A stretch of DNA of 64,000 nt from Rummeliibacillus sp044763875 (GCF_044763875.1 NZ_JBIWGZ010000001.1:496001-560000), one strand, 5' to 3'. Positions 26,956-36,800 are shown, counted from the stretch's first letter. Translations and numbers: made by a program. Notes: generated by a model from the letters alone, not told the origin.

Positions 26956-27141
26956 TCAATTTTTATCTCTTTCCATTAACTCTGTTATTTTATCCAATTT
27001 CTTTTCAAGTGTATTAAATTGATTTCTTTTCGCCTGTTGATTCAAAAGAAATCTCCTTATAAAAAGTGTAAACGATACTACAAATAAAACGATAAGTCCT
27101 AATACTATTATTTGATATATCAAGTCACCTACATTAAACAT
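26956..27141 (-). CDS. DUF4083 family small membrane protein
   Basis: 61 residues starting at ATG 27141 behind AAGGAG. It has one membrane helix (IVLGLIVLFVVSFTLFI), then RRFLLNQQAKRN and a coiled tail NTLEKKLDKITELMERDKN, the DUF4083 pattern. It follows the lipoprotein gene at 27185 closely and may be cotranscribed. Function unknown. Confidence 0.75.
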   Translation of the reverse strand: MFNVGDLIYQIIVLGLIVLFVVSFTLFIRRFLLNQQAKRNQFNTLEKKLDKITELMERDKN

Positions 27142-27184
27142 TAAAACAACTCCTTGTATAGAAATGGTCAAGAGCAGCGTACAT

Positions 27185-27454
27185 CTATCTTCCAAAAAAT
27201 TCATAATTTATACCATCATCCTGGTATGTGATAGGCTTCTCAGCTCTTTTAATCAACTCAATTGACTTAATTGTCACAGGCGATTCACCTGTCCATTCAA
27301 TTGTGTTAACAAGATAATAAACTTCATTTGGCTTAAAAGTGAAACCAATATTCCATAAATCAAATTTACCTGTTACAGTCTTCTCCTTTTCACTACAACC
27401 AATTACTGGTACCAAAAAGAATAAGACACTTATACATAATAGTAGCTTTTTCAT
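27185..27454 (-). CDS. putative lipoprotein, possibly C-terminally truncated
   Basis: 89 residues with a lipoprotein signal: KKLLLCISVLFFLVPVIGC, lipobox VIGC with Cys20. The mature part (GKFDLWNIGFTFKPNEVYYL, TGESPVTIKSIELIKR) looks like the first half of longer Bacillus lipoproteins I recall, and it ends abruptly at YEFFGR, so a truncation is possible. TAGGTGG precedes the ATG. Anchored outside the cell membrane; function unknown. Confidence 0.7.
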   Translation of the reverse strand: MKKLLLCISVLFFLVPVIGCSEKEKTVTGKFDLWNIGFTFKPNEVYYLVNTIEWTGESPVTIKSIELIKRAEKPITYQDDGINYEFFGR

Positions 27455-27592
27455 ATAAACACCACCTACAATAATTCACCATAAAAACCATAATTTTAAT
27501 CTGTCGTTTCTATAATTAAAATATGTATTGTATCAGCATCTCCGGAAATAAAAGGGAGTGACTCAAAATTTTTAGTTTAGGTAACTCTCCTT

Positions 27593-28024
27593 TTACTTTA
27601 TATTTACATCAAAAATAAAGGTTTCTTTTCCTTTATCCCATGTTGTTTTAAGTTTATAAATATAATATCCCTCATCTGATGGCATAGTTATTTTATTATC
27701 TTTAATTTCAACATAATCACTTGTACCATCTTCATTCAGTTTAATTGCCTTTATGGAAGAAGGATTTCTTTCTATTTCAAGTTTTAATGTATCCCCTTTT
27801 TTTACTTCTAATGTTTTGAATTGATCCGCTAATTCATATATATCTGGAGAACTCTTTGTATTTATCTCAATGTTATTTCCTTTCCATGAATAATCACTTC
27901 CAATCATTGTATAATCTTTATTATCTACAACAACTTTTCCTTCGGGTTGAGATTCTATTGAGTGTGTATTGCATCCAGTTAAAAAAGTAGTAATTAATAT
28001 GAATGAAAGTATTTTTCTCTTCAT
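27593..28024 (-). CDS. putative lipoprotein
   Basis: 143 residues. Signal peptide KRKILSFILITTFLTGC with lipobox LTGC, acylated at Cys18. The mature domain is beta-rich (GKVVVDNKDYTMIGSDYSW; LKLEIERNPSSIKAIKLNED; TTWDKGKETFIFDVNIK), like small immunoglobulin-fold lipoproteins of Bacillus. A TAGGAGA box lies rather far (about 14 nt) from the ATG. No pathway context. Confidence 0.75.
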   Translation of the reverse strand: MKRKILSFILITTFLTGCNTHSIESQPEGKVVVDNKDYTMIGSDYSWKGNNIEINTKSSPDIYELADQFKTLEVKKGDTLKLEIERNPSSIKAIKLNEDGTSDYVEIKDNKITMPSDEGYYIYKLKTTWDKGKETFIFDVNIK

Positions 28025-28159
28025 TTCTATAACATTCTCCTATTCACAAATAATTTTTATTTTCATATTGAGTGAATTTCATAATTCGATGTTTCGATAT
28101 AAAAAACGAACATTAAATGAGGGAATTGTTTGTGCTATATCTATTAGAATATTGTCTAG

Positions 28160-28268
28160 TAGCGGAAGATGGTGACTCCTGCGGGAAAGCGAGACAGGTG
28201 AGACCCCGCAGGGAACGAAGTGAGCGAGGAGGCTCAACGCTCGCCCGCGGAAAGCGCCATCTGTAGCG
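28160..28268. repeat. Bacillaceae-type G+C-rich imperfect palindrome, copy 1
   Basis: About 110 bp with outer arms AGATGG/CCATCT and inner GACTCCTGCGGG ... GACCCCGCAGG, then GGAGGCTC and GCCCGCGGAAAGCG. Much richer in G+C than the flanks. This sequence type recurs between genes in many Bacillaceae genomes. A second, worn copy is at 39096-39186. The surrounding gap 28025-28592 holds nothing else I can name. Confidence 0.8.
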
Positions 28269-28592
28269 GCATGTTAAACAAATAGTATATCTGAAGTCTA
28301 ATCCGAATTATTGGATTGTACATTTAGATAATATTCGTGTTTTTTTGCCTAGGAAAGTATTTATAAAATTAATTCATTATATAATTATTTTCGTTAATTT
28401 ATTTTTATGTAAAATAATTACATTTTATTATTATGAATATAATACCATGAAACTCTAAAATTTGTTTAGAAATCGATAATTTACAGGTTTAAAACAAAAG
28501 TTAAAGAGAATGAAGAAATAAATAATCAAAAAATAACTGAAATGGTAAAATAAATAAGAACGAAGAAAAAATAGAATAGAGGTGAAGATAGG

Positions 28593-28976
28593 GTGAAAAT
28601 AAAAACAATTTTGTTTTTATTTATTTGTTCTTTGTGGTTAGTAGCTTGTAACAGCAATAAAGAAACAACAAAAACAATAGAATTTCAAGAAATGGTGAAT
28701 TTCGAAGAAGAAAAACCCAATACACTACAAATAATATCAGATGCGGAAGATATTAAAATAATAGAGAAAACATTTAAAAAAGCTAGAAAATTAGGTGAAG
28801 TAGATAACACAATAGTTCCGCAATATAAGATCAAACTAAGCGATGGTGAGTATTATTTATGGATAGATAGAACAAATATAGGGACTATAGCAAACATAAA
28901 AAGTAGAAATATGTTTTACAATATCAATTCTAGCAAAGAATTTAAAGAGATCCTTAATTATCAAGTACAAAAATAA
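28593..28976 (+). CDS. putative lipoprotein
   Basis: 127 residues from a GTG start, AGAGGTGA 6 nt upstream. Signal peptide KIKTILFLFICSLWLVAC with lipobox LVAC, acylated at Cys19. The mature part DAEDIKIIEKTFKKARKLGE plus QYKIKLSDGEYYLWIDRT resembles small substrate-sensing or spore/germination lipoproteins, but no family is certain. Single gene on the plus strand. Confidence 0.7.
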   Translation: MKIKTILFLFICSLWLVACNSNKETTKTIEFQEMVNFEEEKPNTLQIISDAEDIKIIEKTFKKARKLGEVDNTIVPQYKIKLSDGEYYLWIDRTNIGTIANIKSRNMFYNINSSKEFKEILNYQVQK

Positions 28977-29158
28977 AAGAGAAAGAAAAATCAATTAAAA
29001 TAAATAAATCCACTCCTTAATATCAGCTCAGTTCTAAATCAGGATTTTCATTATATTTTACTTGTTGAACTTACCTGCTATGTTTACACAATAAATTCAT
29101 CAAAAATAGCGTCTAACCTTATTGAATCAACGAATCCGTTAGCTAAATAAGAAGAAAT

Positions 29159-29509
29159 TCAATTATCTTTCAAGATGTTATATAGTTGTGCTGATTTGGA
29201 TGGAACAAATACGATTGGATATTTTTCTCCTAATTGTTTCTTCACCTCTTGGAATAATTGTAACCCTTTTTCATTGTGATTTTTCTCTAGTTTTAATCCA
29301 TTTTCTTTTAATGAATCTGTATCTAAATCAATCCATTTACCATATTCTGCTCCCCATTCCCATAGTTCCTGTTGTAGTTTATCTGATAATGGGAATTCAT
29401 CTATATCAAGATTTTCACCACAATCTTTACACCAAATTGGGTCAGCCGTAAAATCAGCTTCGAATTTATATGAAGCATGTTCGCAGTTTTTCTTTTGTTT
29501 CCAAATCAT
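29159..29509 (-). CDS. conserved hypothetical protein with a zinc-type Cys motif
   Basis: 116 residues. A CEHASYKFEADFTADPIWCKDC stretch (given here in parts: CEHAS at 9-13, WCKDCG at 26-31) provides two Cys and nearby His able to bind zinc. It is followed by DIDEFPLSDKLQQELWEWG and a C-terminal FVPSKSAQLYN. Proteins like this occur in Bacillus genomes without assigned function. No ribosome site of note and no operon partner. Confidence 0.7.
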   Translation of the reverse strand: MIWKQKKNCEHASYKFEADFTADPIWCKDCGENLDIDEFPLSDKLQQELWEWGAEYGKWIDLDTDSLKENGLKLEKNHNEKGLQLFQEVKKQLGEKYPIVFVPSKSAQLYNILKDN

Positions 29510-29829
29510 TAGTTAATCTCCATTTCAAATATATAATTGTAAAATTGCATATGTATTTAATCTCAATTATATCACTTCTTGGATTAACGTTTTAGCTTGC
29601 TTCACTTCTTTTCGCATTAAGTTATTAGGAACATCTAATGTTGTTTTACAACTGAAAGGAAATTGAAAAAGAACTGAAACTTTTCTCATTAAACTTCAAT
29701 CTTACATGAAAAATGAAACAAAAATGAAATTTCCCAAATGAAATACTTTGTTAAAATAATAAGCGTAAATACAAAAAAGTGTTGACACATGGAGAAGAAT
29801 ATAATCTTCAAGATATAGTGAGGAAAAAT
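29510..29829. other. intergenic stretch before the TPR/dynamin-like gene
   Basis: No gene is seen. An in-frame GTG at 29779 could extend the following gene by 17 codons but lacks a ribosome site. The promoter of that gene must lie here; I cannot pick it with confidence. Confidence 0.35.
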
Positions 29830-32613
29830 ATGAGTTTAGAAAAACAATTAATAATAAAGAAATATTATGAAACATTCCTAATGGAGAATGAAACACACCC
29901 ACCTCTTCAAGTACTTGGAGAAGCTTATTTAAACGAACAAAAAAATGAGAATTCCGATGGATCTAATATTCGTTTTGCACAAGGTGAATTTTATTATCAC
30001 CATCAAGATTTTGAATCAGCTATTTTTAAATGGGAGAAAGTCAGTAATGAATTAGCACCATGGGCACAAAAAAATATTGCGGATGCCAACTTAGAACTTA
30101 ACCAACTATCAGTTGCTGAAAAAGTTTATACCTCCATTACTACTGATAACAAAATACTTATGACTGAAATTGCACTGCAATTACTTTCTCTTTACATCGA
30201 GCAAAATAAACTTGATTCAGCTTTCACTGTTATTAAAGAAGCGGTTTCTTTAAATCCCGATTATCCAAACGTCACAACAATTGCACGTTCCTTTTATGAA
30301 GAGCAGCAAGATTTTAGCAGTGCAGTAGAGCTTGCTGTCAATGAGTTAATTCGAACAGAATCTATTCCATGGTTTGAGGTTCTAAAAGAATATATTGATA
30401 AAGGATTTACTAAGGCCATTTCACCAGAATATTTTTATGAAGTATTAGTTACATTAAATAATGTAGACCAAGTACAATTTACGCAAATTGTTTCATCGCT
30501 TTGGCACAGCTATAATAATGAACAAACTTATTTATTATGGCTTAAAACAATAAATGAATTTTTCTTACATATCGAAATAGAGTCGTCCGATATATGGGAC
30601 AAAATTTCTTCTCTTTACGAAGTAACGTACTTTGACTTAATTCAAGGTGAATATATGCTGAGTCACTTACATGATATCATGCCGAATCTTTTAACAAATT
30701 GGTTAAAAGTAGCCAATCCGTCTAAGTCCGTTTTCCCATCTTCAGCAGTATTGGTATGGGATGAAATTTTCCCTTCCCAAATAGATTCAGCAGATATAAA
30801 ACATGCAGAAAACTCCTTGTCATATTCTACTAATTTCACAGATGGATTAGAGTATAGCTTACACCTTTTTGATTCTATTACACAGTGGGCAGAAAAACAT
30901 GATCTAGATATGGGTCATCGATTTAGATGGTTAGTTGGCGAGCTTGCAGATTTAAGAACAAATCGCATTTTAGTAACTGGTACTTCAGGAAACGGAAAAG
31001 CTTCATTTATTAACTCTTTACTAGGAGAAAATATATTAGAAAACTCAATTTCAAATGTAGTTGTCTTAAAAAATGACGCTCTTACAGAAATTAGCGCTAT
31101 AACAAATTCAGCAATTACAACAACTGAGAATTTCTCTGATTACCATAACATGATGTCTCAACACCGCCAAACATATAGAGATAGAGCATGTGTTGAATTA
31201 AAATTACCATTCAGATTTTTAGGTGAAAATAGACTTACATTGGTTGTTACACCTAGCTTTAATAGGAACAACGACACTAGAGATGAGACTTTCGAATATT
31301 TAAATTCTGTAGACGAATTATTATTCGTATTGAATGTGGATTCACCTTTTACTGACAAAGAACGAGATATACTATTAAGTATTCAGGAACATACACCAAA
31401 TTTACAAATTCATTTCTTATTAAATAAAATCGATAACATTTACAGTGAAGCAGAAGCAAAAAGAGTTATACATGATACACAAGCGAGAGTAAATGCATAT
31501 TTCCCGCATGCGAGAATTTTCCCTTACTCTTCGTTATATACAAATAATCAACAACTAAACGATTTAACTGAGTTTATTCAATTCAACTTTAACCATAAAA
31601 ATATCGATGCAGAACGTACTGAAAAATTATTGTTTTTCATTCGAAAAACAATTACATATCTTTTGGAAAAACGCATCGAAATGGAAAATAACCTAGTAGA
31701 TTCTATTAAATGGAATGAAGATATGTTAGTTAAACTAAATGGTTTTATTAATAACCTAACTGATTTAGAGAAGGAAAAAATTCATTTAATTACAGAATCA
31801 TATCGTACAATGAAAAACGAATTTACAAAAGATCTTGCAGAACATATTCCGAAACTATTGCAGAGTTGTTCTGATTTAATTAGTGAAGAAAGTGATTTTG
31901 GGCACATTGATATTGAATTAAATACAGCGATGAATGAAAGAGTTCAAGAATATCTAAACCAAACTGTGTTACCTAATCTTACTCGCTCTATGCAAAATTG
32001 GATCGAAACTTCTAATAATGAGTTCATACAAAGTCAATCGTACTTAGAAGAAATCAGTGAAGGACTTAATTCTTTATTTGGAGAAAATCGAATACAGTTA
32101 GAATGTGACTTTAAAGTGCTTGATGACTGGCGTAGAGATACTGATAGAATGACAACTAGCATTCAAATGGAAGAAGTAAATATCTTACGCCGATTTACAC
32201 CAGCACAATTATTACTGAAAAGTGCCGGTAAATTATTTGGAGTTCTTCCTAAAAATAAAGCTATGCTATATAACAAATACAAACAGTATTTAGAAAATGA
32301 AGATTATATCGAAGTAACTGCTTCCATTATGAACAACTTCTTCTTGCAATTTGAGCTATTTGAAAACGCACTAGAGCGAGATATTAATATATTCTTTAGA
32401 AGCCCATTTGGCGCGTTGAAACAAGCTGTAGAAAATACTCATTTAGAAATACAAGAAAAACAAGATACACTGCAAATAATGAAATCAAATCCTGAAGTTT
32501 ATTTTGATTCCATAACGCTCTTTGAATTGAGATTACGTCAATGTGAAGTAATTTTAAATATAGGTGAAGATAATTCCTATACAGATTTAACATTAGAAAC
32601 AAATATAGAGTAA
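29830..32613 (+). CDS. TPR / dynamin-like GTPase fusion protein
   Basis: 927 residues from ATG 29830 (GTGAGG box). Residues ~40-210 hold TPR-like helices (GEFYYHHQDFESAIFKWEKV, LDSAFTVIKEAVSLNPDYPN). A dynamin-type GTPase domain starts near 378: P-loop G384-TSGNGK-A391-S, with Ala where Ser/Thr normally binds Mg2+, and NSLLGENI after it. The G3 DxxG is replaced by VTPSFN, while G4 NKID (532-535) is intact. The last ~300 residues are long helices with a hydrophobic AQLLLKSAGKLFGVLPK stretch, as in bacterial dynamins that bind membranes. It is a single gene with a strong terminator. I infer a membrane-remodelling or scaffold protein with weakened or altered nucleotide hydrolysis. Confidence 0.8.
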   Translation: MSLEKQLIIKKYYETFLMENETHPPLQVLGEAYLNEQKNENSDGSNIRFAQGEFYYHHQDFESAIFKWEKVSNELAPWAQKNIADANLELNQLSVAEKVYTSITTDNKILMTEIALQLLSLYIEQNKLDSAFTVIKEAVSLNPDYPNVTTIARSFYEEQQDFSSAVELAVNELIRTESIPWFEVLKEYIDKGFTKAISPEYFYEVLVTLNNVDQVQFTQIVSSLWHSYNNEQTYLLWLKTINEFFLHIEIESSDIWDKISSLYEVTYFDLIQGEYMLSHLHDIMPNLLTNWLKVANPSKSVFPSSAVLVWDEIFPSQIDSADIKHAENSLSYSTNFTDGLEYSLHLFDSITQWAEKHDLDMGHRFRWLVGELADLRTNRILVTGTSGNGKASFINSLLGENILENSISNVVVLKNDALTEISAITNSAITTTENFSDYHNMMSQHRQTYRDRACVELKLPFRFLGENRLTLVVTPSFNRNNDTRDETFEYLNSVDELLFVLNVDSPFTDKERDILLSIQEHTPNLQIHFLLNKIDNIYSEAEAKRVIHDTQARVNAYFPHARIFPYSSLYTNNQQLNDLTEFIQFNFNHKNIDAERTEKLLFFIRKTITYLLEKRIEMENNLVDSIKWNEDMLVKLNGFINNLTDLEKEKIHLITESYRTMKNEFTKDLAEHIPKLLQSCSDLISEESDFGHIDIELNTAMNERVQEYLNQTVLPNLTRSMQNWIETSNNEFIQSQSYLEEISEGLNSLFGENRIQLECDFKVLDDWRRDTDRMTTSIQMEEVNILRRFTPAQLLLKSAGKLFGVLPKNKAMLYNKYKQYLENEDYIEVTASIMNNFFLQFELFENALERDINIFFRSPFGALKQAVENTHLEIQEKQDTLQIMKSNPEVYFDSITLFELRLRQCEVILNIGEDNSYTDLTLETNIE

Positions 32614-32620
32614 ACGTAAA

Positions 32621-32667
32621 GTAACTCCAAAATCTACAATAAACGTTGATTTTGGAGTTATTTTTTG
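32621..32667 (+). terminator. intrinsic terminator of the TPR/dynamin-like gene
   Basis: Stem GTAACTCCAAAATC / GATTTTGGAGTTA(T) followed by TTTTTT, 8 nt after the stop codon. Confidence 0.9.
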
Positions 32668-32851
32668 TTTGTATCACTTTTTTCGGTACTCTGAAACTAG
32701 ATGTACTTCATTGCAATTACTAAATTCCTGTGGGTCTTTCAGCTCAAGTTTTTTCGTAGGGGGTGCCGTTTTTCGCTCCACAATGAACAAAATTGGATAT
32801 CATTAAATGTTCGTATATTTTTTTGGAATTTGCATTATGAAATTGATTCAT

Positions 32852-34055
32852 TTAGATATCATATTGACTTTTAAAATTGAAAATCTCATCAACAGCTTGG
32901 TGATACCCTCCCAATTCTTGAAAGGATCCCATTATATTTTCAACAGCTTTATGGAATGATGGATCGCTTAACACCTGATCTGAGGCTTCACGTAGTTGAG
33001 TTGCAGTCAAGCTTTGCATTTGTAATTGAATACCGGCTCCATTATTGGCAACTTGTTCGGCAATAATCGGCTGATCTGCACTTTTGCGGGATTACAATTA
33101 GCGGAACCCCGTTATAGAGACCTTCAAAGGTACTGTTCATTCCACCATGTGTGATAAATAATTTAGTGTATTTCAACACTTCAGTTTGTGGAACATAATT
33201 TTTTACAATGAAGTTATTGGGAATCTCTCCCAAATCCGATATTTGAGTTTTAGTCCCGATAGACATGACAACAGTATGTTCCATGTTCCCAAATGCTTTA
33301 AAACAAAGTTTATAGAAATCAATTGCTTGATTAACAACTGTACCCAGTGAAATATATATTGTCCTTTTCCCTTTGATTGCTGTAAGGTCGAAGTTTTCAT
33401 GAGTTACACGTGAAGAGATGGAAGGACCCACAAATTTGTATGTTTGGTCAAATTCCTCACTAGAAGGTTGAAATATTCTAGTTGTATAAACAATTGTAAG
33501 TGGTGCAGGATTACAAAAAACTTCGTATGGAGAATGGATCTCCACACCATATTTTTCCTTCACTAATACCGTCAGTCTTTGAAATTCATCGAATTTAGAT
33601 TTAACGATTTCTGAAGGATTTTTTTCAGAAAACTGTACTAACGTTTTATCGAATGATTCTTTTGTCTGAGCAAAAGTAGTACACGAATTAATAGACAGAA
33701 GCTTAAGTTTTTGTGCAAGTAAATACCCACAACCAAACATGGAATCATGGATTATATAGTCAAAGTTTTCCCCATCGATTTGCTCCAGGACACTAGGTAT
33801 CATGATATCAGCAGTAAGTAAAAGACCGTTGACTCTTTCAAGAATCGAATTTCTTCCCCCTGAGATAAAGGCTTTTATAAATTTTTGAACATCAAATGTT
33901 CGCACTGTAGCACCTGTCTTCTCAATACGCTCTCGAAAATCTTCGTATGTAAAGTACACTACTTCTTCTCCACGCGAAATAAGCTCTTGCACAACACCAA
34001 TAGTTGGATAAATATGTCCTTCTGATCCCCCGTTAATAAATAAAACACGTGCCAT
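32852..34055 (-). pseudogene. macrolide-type UDP-glycosyltransferase, frameshifted near its end
   Basis: A GT1/MGT-family enzyme (YjiC/YdhE-like). The frame from ATG 34055 (MARVLFINGGSEGHIYPTIG) reaches the donor-binding signature FITHGGMNSTFEGLYNGVPL and IPQ. There an extra A in the AAAA run (plus strand TTTT 33082-33085) shifts it to an early stop at 33042. The correct frame resumes as SADQPIIAEQVANNGAGIQL and continues through LTATQLREASDQVLSDPSF to TAA at 32852. The restored protein is about 400 residues, the family size. The loss removes the donor-site SADQP residues, so activity is doubtful unless the shift is a sequencing error or slippage site. Confidence 0.88.
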
Positions 34056-34298
34056 TATAACCGCTCCTTAAGTAAAATGTTCTCTATATTGTCTTTGAGT
34101 ATGAGTCACTGTCCCATACTATCGCTCGACTCAAATAATTGAATTATTCTTATCATAGTACATTACTTGAAAATCACAAATTATTAATAACTCCCTTTTT
34201 GAGTTAACCTGCCATTTTAATCAATAAGCGATTACATAGTGAAAAAGTTTAGAACTAATAAGGTGGTAATTAACTCCAGCCTCATTTTCTGCATAATA

Positions 34299-34330
34299 AA
34301 AACCTCCCACAATGATTTGTGGAAGGTTTA
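34299..34330 (-). terminator. intrinsic terminator
   Basis: Minus-strand stem AAACCTTCCAC / GTGGGAGGTTT (one mismatch) with TTTTATT, 45 nt after the gene ending at 34376. Between 34056 and 34298 I see only AT-rich promoter-like DNA. Confidence 0.7.
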
Positions 34331-34375
34331 TAGTAAGCACACCTGTTGTAATTGTGCTTATTATAATGTTATTTT

Positions 34376-34663
34376 TTAATTGTTTTCTTTAAATTTGAAA
34401 TTATATTGTTTATTAATCTTTTGAGCAATTTGTCCAAGAAACTCTTGAACAGTCATTTTCTCAACTTTTTGCGTATACCAAGCTAATTTTGCTCCCTTAT
34501 CTTCTTTATTATAATTAACTTCAAACGGCATAAAAGTCTTATTTTTATACGTGTAATCGAATTTAATGTAAAGCTTATTTTCATTTGGGCATTCGAGTAT
34601 TACCTTATAAATTGGATTTTTATATTCTGGTTGAAACTTAACTTTTCTAATTTTGGTTAGCAT
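34376..34663 (-). CDS. hypothetical protein
   Basis: 95 residues, strong GGGAGGG box before the ATG. Mixed alpha/beta, Lys/Tyr-rich (MLTKIRKVKFQPEYKNPIYK; PFEVNYNKEDKGAKLAWYTQ; a C-terminal helix FLGQIAQKINKQYNFKF). No signal or membrane helix. Own terminator. I recognise no family. Confidence 0.65.
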   Translation of the reverse strand: MLTKIRKVKFQPEYKNPIYKVILECPNENKLYIKFDYTYKNKTFMPFEVNYNKEDKGAKLAWYTQKVEKMTVQEFLGQIAQKINKQYNFKFKENN

Positions 34664-34871
34664 GAATATCCCTCCCTACAACCACATTAGTAACATTATA
34701 CCATAAATAGATATTTTAAAGGATAATTATGCCTTTTTCTTATAAGATACTTCTTTTTTAGAAATTTTAACATTTAATATCTTTCAAATAGACATTTGTA
34801 TTCTTTTTATGAGCAATGTAAAATAAAATGGAAGAAATTTATGTACATCACAAATGAAATGAGGTTATACT

Positions 34872-35039
34872 TTGTCATCAAATCAACAATCCTCTCAAAA
34901 TCCAGCTGAAAAGAAACAATTTACTCCTGAAGAAATGTTACAGGAGATTCAACGATTAGCGGGTTTGCTTCAAAGAGCAGATATTACTGAAGCTGAATAT
35001 TTAAAGGAAAAAGAAAAATTAATTAATATGATGAAATAA
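34872..35039 (+). CDS. SHOCT-domain small protein
   Basis: 55 residues from a TTG start 8 nt after GAGG: a Ser/Gln-rich start (SSNQQSSQNPAEKKQFTPEE) and a C-terminal SHOCT motif, QEIQRLAGLLQRADITEAEY followed by LKEKEKLINMMK. SHOCT is a short helical hairpin usually found at protein ends and thought to mediate oligomerisation; stand-alone versions occur in Bacillus. It is followed by a terminator, supporting a real transcript. Confidence 0.7.
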   Translation: MSSNQQSSQNPAEKKQFTPEEMLQEIQRLAGLLQRADITEAEYLKEKEKLINMMK

Positions 35040-35054
35040 TATTAATCCTAAAAA

Positions 35055-35084
35055 GCTGACTCTAAATTTTGAGTTAGTTTTTTT
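35055..35084 (+). terminator. intrinsic terminator of the SHOCT gene
   Basis: Stem CTGACTC / GAGTTAG with a T7 tract, 16 nt after the stop codon. Confidence 0.8.
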
Positions 35085-35354
35085 CTTTTAGCAAAAGCTA
35101 AAAACTAAGTTAATCAAAGTAATTAATCAAAGTAAATGGGTTCTAGTGGATTGCAAAAATAGTATTCGAGACTTATCTTACAGGCTGCTTCAAATTTCTA
35201 AACATTGAAAGCGTCTTTTGAATATGTTAATCATGCTTGCTTGTTCATCGATTGAAGCTGTTTCACCAAATTAAGTTATATGGGTTTTGTCATCAATATT
35301 CTCTTTAGATGAATCACATTTGTTTGCCCCTTATTCCCTAACCTACCCTTTCGA

Positions 35355-35831
35355 TTAATAAGAGTGAATGGATTTAAACTTTCTTCCAATAAAGTTAGCA
35401 GGTACAGGGTTGAGATCTAATTCTCTTGACCAAACAGAGAGTTGACCAATGTGGTGAATCTCATGAGCAATTAAATGATGTAATATTTCCTCAACAGTAT
35501 ATTTATCTTCATCCCAAGGAACACATACAACTTTCTCTTTTAATTCATCTAAATTGTTTTGTAGAAATTCAACTATTTCATTTCGAAATCTATCTGAAAG
35601 AGATTTAACCTTCTCAGGCGTATCATAATCACCAAATTCAACTACTACGTCTTCTTTGTCTTGAATACCTCGGAGCCAACTATATTCAACATCAATAATA
35701 TGAAAAAGGGTATATAAAATACTTTCTACTCCACCTGTTCGGTCTTTTAATAACTCTTCATTTGATAGTTGATTGCACCATTCAAACCATTCATCTCTTA
35801 CTTGCCAGTTATATTCAAAAAACTTTATCAA
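35355..35831 (-). CDS. DinB-family protein (paralogue)
   Basis: 158 residues from TTG 35831, placed by GGGGAG upstream; the longer in-frame start has no ribosome site. The same four-helix metal-binding plan as the copy at 24566: FFEYNWQVRDEWFEWCNQL, LYTLFHIIDVEYSW, and HEIHHIGQLSVWSRELDLNP. The two share most core residues, indicating a duplication. A possible scrap of another gene (frame with GETASIDEQASMINIFKRRF) lies just downstream near 35200. Probably a metal-dependent cytosolic enzyme of unknown substrate. Confidence 0.85.
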   Translation of the reverse strand: MIKFFEYNWQVRDEWFEWCNQLSNEELLKDRTGGVESILYTLFHIIDVEYSWLRGIQDKEDVVVEFGDYDTPEKVKSLSDRFRNEIVEFLQNNLDELKEKVVCVPWDEDKYTVEEILHHLIAHEIHHIGQLSVWSRELDLNPVPANFIGRKFKSIHSY

Positions 35832-36027
35832 TGTGAACACTCCCCTATACAATTATTTATTACAATTAATTTCCATTTTGCATAATTGTTACACTATATT
35901 GATTTCTTAATAGAGTAATAGTAATATTAATTGGAATTATTTGAAATTAATAAATATTATGTAAGAATCACTCATACAGATTAGAGAATGAAGATTTAAG
36001 CATTATGTTACTAAATGGAGGTAAAAG

Positions 36028-36726
36028 ATGAAATCGACTCTTTATAAAGTATTAAAAAGTAAAACTTGGGATATCGTCTGGTTAATCGTTGGGATCGTTT
36101 TAGTTCTTTGGAGTACTTATTATAGCTACGAAGGCTCAGTTAATCTATTACTTGTTACATCTTGTGTAGGTGGAATTTTAGGATTAGTTATCGTGAACTT
36201 ATTTGCTAATCAAAAAGGTCAACTAGCCAGTGCTCTTGGTGTTGTTGGTGCTGGGTTTGATACATTCAACAACTATAAATTTGGCCTACTAGGAAATGTT
36301 TTTGTTGGGGTATACTGCGGTATTCTTTATTTAAAAGGATATTTTACACTAGATAAAGAAATAGAAGTTACTAAAGTAACAAGATCTAATTTATATATAT
36401 CGGTAATTATTAGTATAGTTGGTGCAATTGTTCTTTATTTTTATAGTGGTACAATATTACCTGAAAACGCACCTCTATGGGTTATCGTTCTAAATATTGC
36501 CGTATTCTTGGTGCAGGTAATTTCTCAATATTTAATGGTAGAGGGTAAGGCTGTCTCTTGGCTGGGTTGGATTTTGGCGAATTTTATAAATATCATTCTT
36601 CAAGTTTATATTATATTCCAAGTTAATGAGCCAACGGCAATGATTTATCTTGCCATGACAATTATGTACCAATTGAATTCATTTAAAGCTGCTATTCTAT
36701 GGTATGGTTATGGTGAAGAAGAATAG
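36028..36726 (+). CDS. pnuC: PnuC-family nicotinamide (riboside) transporter
   Basis: 232 residues with seven to eight membrane helices. PnuC marks are the W-rich WDIVWLIVGIVLVLWS first helix, the QKGQLASALGVVGAGFDTFNNYKFG region, and a final helix with NSFKAAILWYGYG. PnuC carriers take up nicotinamide riboside or related vitamins by facilitated diffusion. GGAGGT precedes the ATG. It stands alone, so it gives no clue to which B-vitamin precursor is carried; nicotinamide riboside is the default. Confidence 0.85.
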   Translation: MKSTLYKVLKSKTWDIVWLIVGIVLVLWSTYYSYEGSVNLLLVTSCVGGILGLVIVNLFANQKGQLASALGVVGAGFDTFNNYKFGLLGNVFVGVYCGILYLKGYFTLDKEIEVTKVTRSNLYISVIISIVGAIVLYFYSGTILPENAPLWVIVLNIAVFLVQVISQYLMVEGKAVSWLGWILANFINIILQVYIIFQVNEPTAMIYLAMTIMYQLNSFKAAILWYGYGEEE

Positions 36727-36765
36727 ATACGATTTCATTTACAAATTTTATCAATTACTTAGTCG

Positions 36766-36800
36766 ACGCTCAGAGAAAATATCCCTCTGAGTGTTTTTTA
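36766..36800 (+). terminator. intrinsic terminator of pnuC
   Basis: Stem CGCTCAGAG / CTCTGAGTG with a TTTTTT tract. Confidence 0.85.

Noticed and set aside
29779..29829. The longer GTG start of the TPR/dynamin-like protein
   Set aside because: No ribosome site there, whereas ATG 29830 has GTGAGG at suitable spacing.
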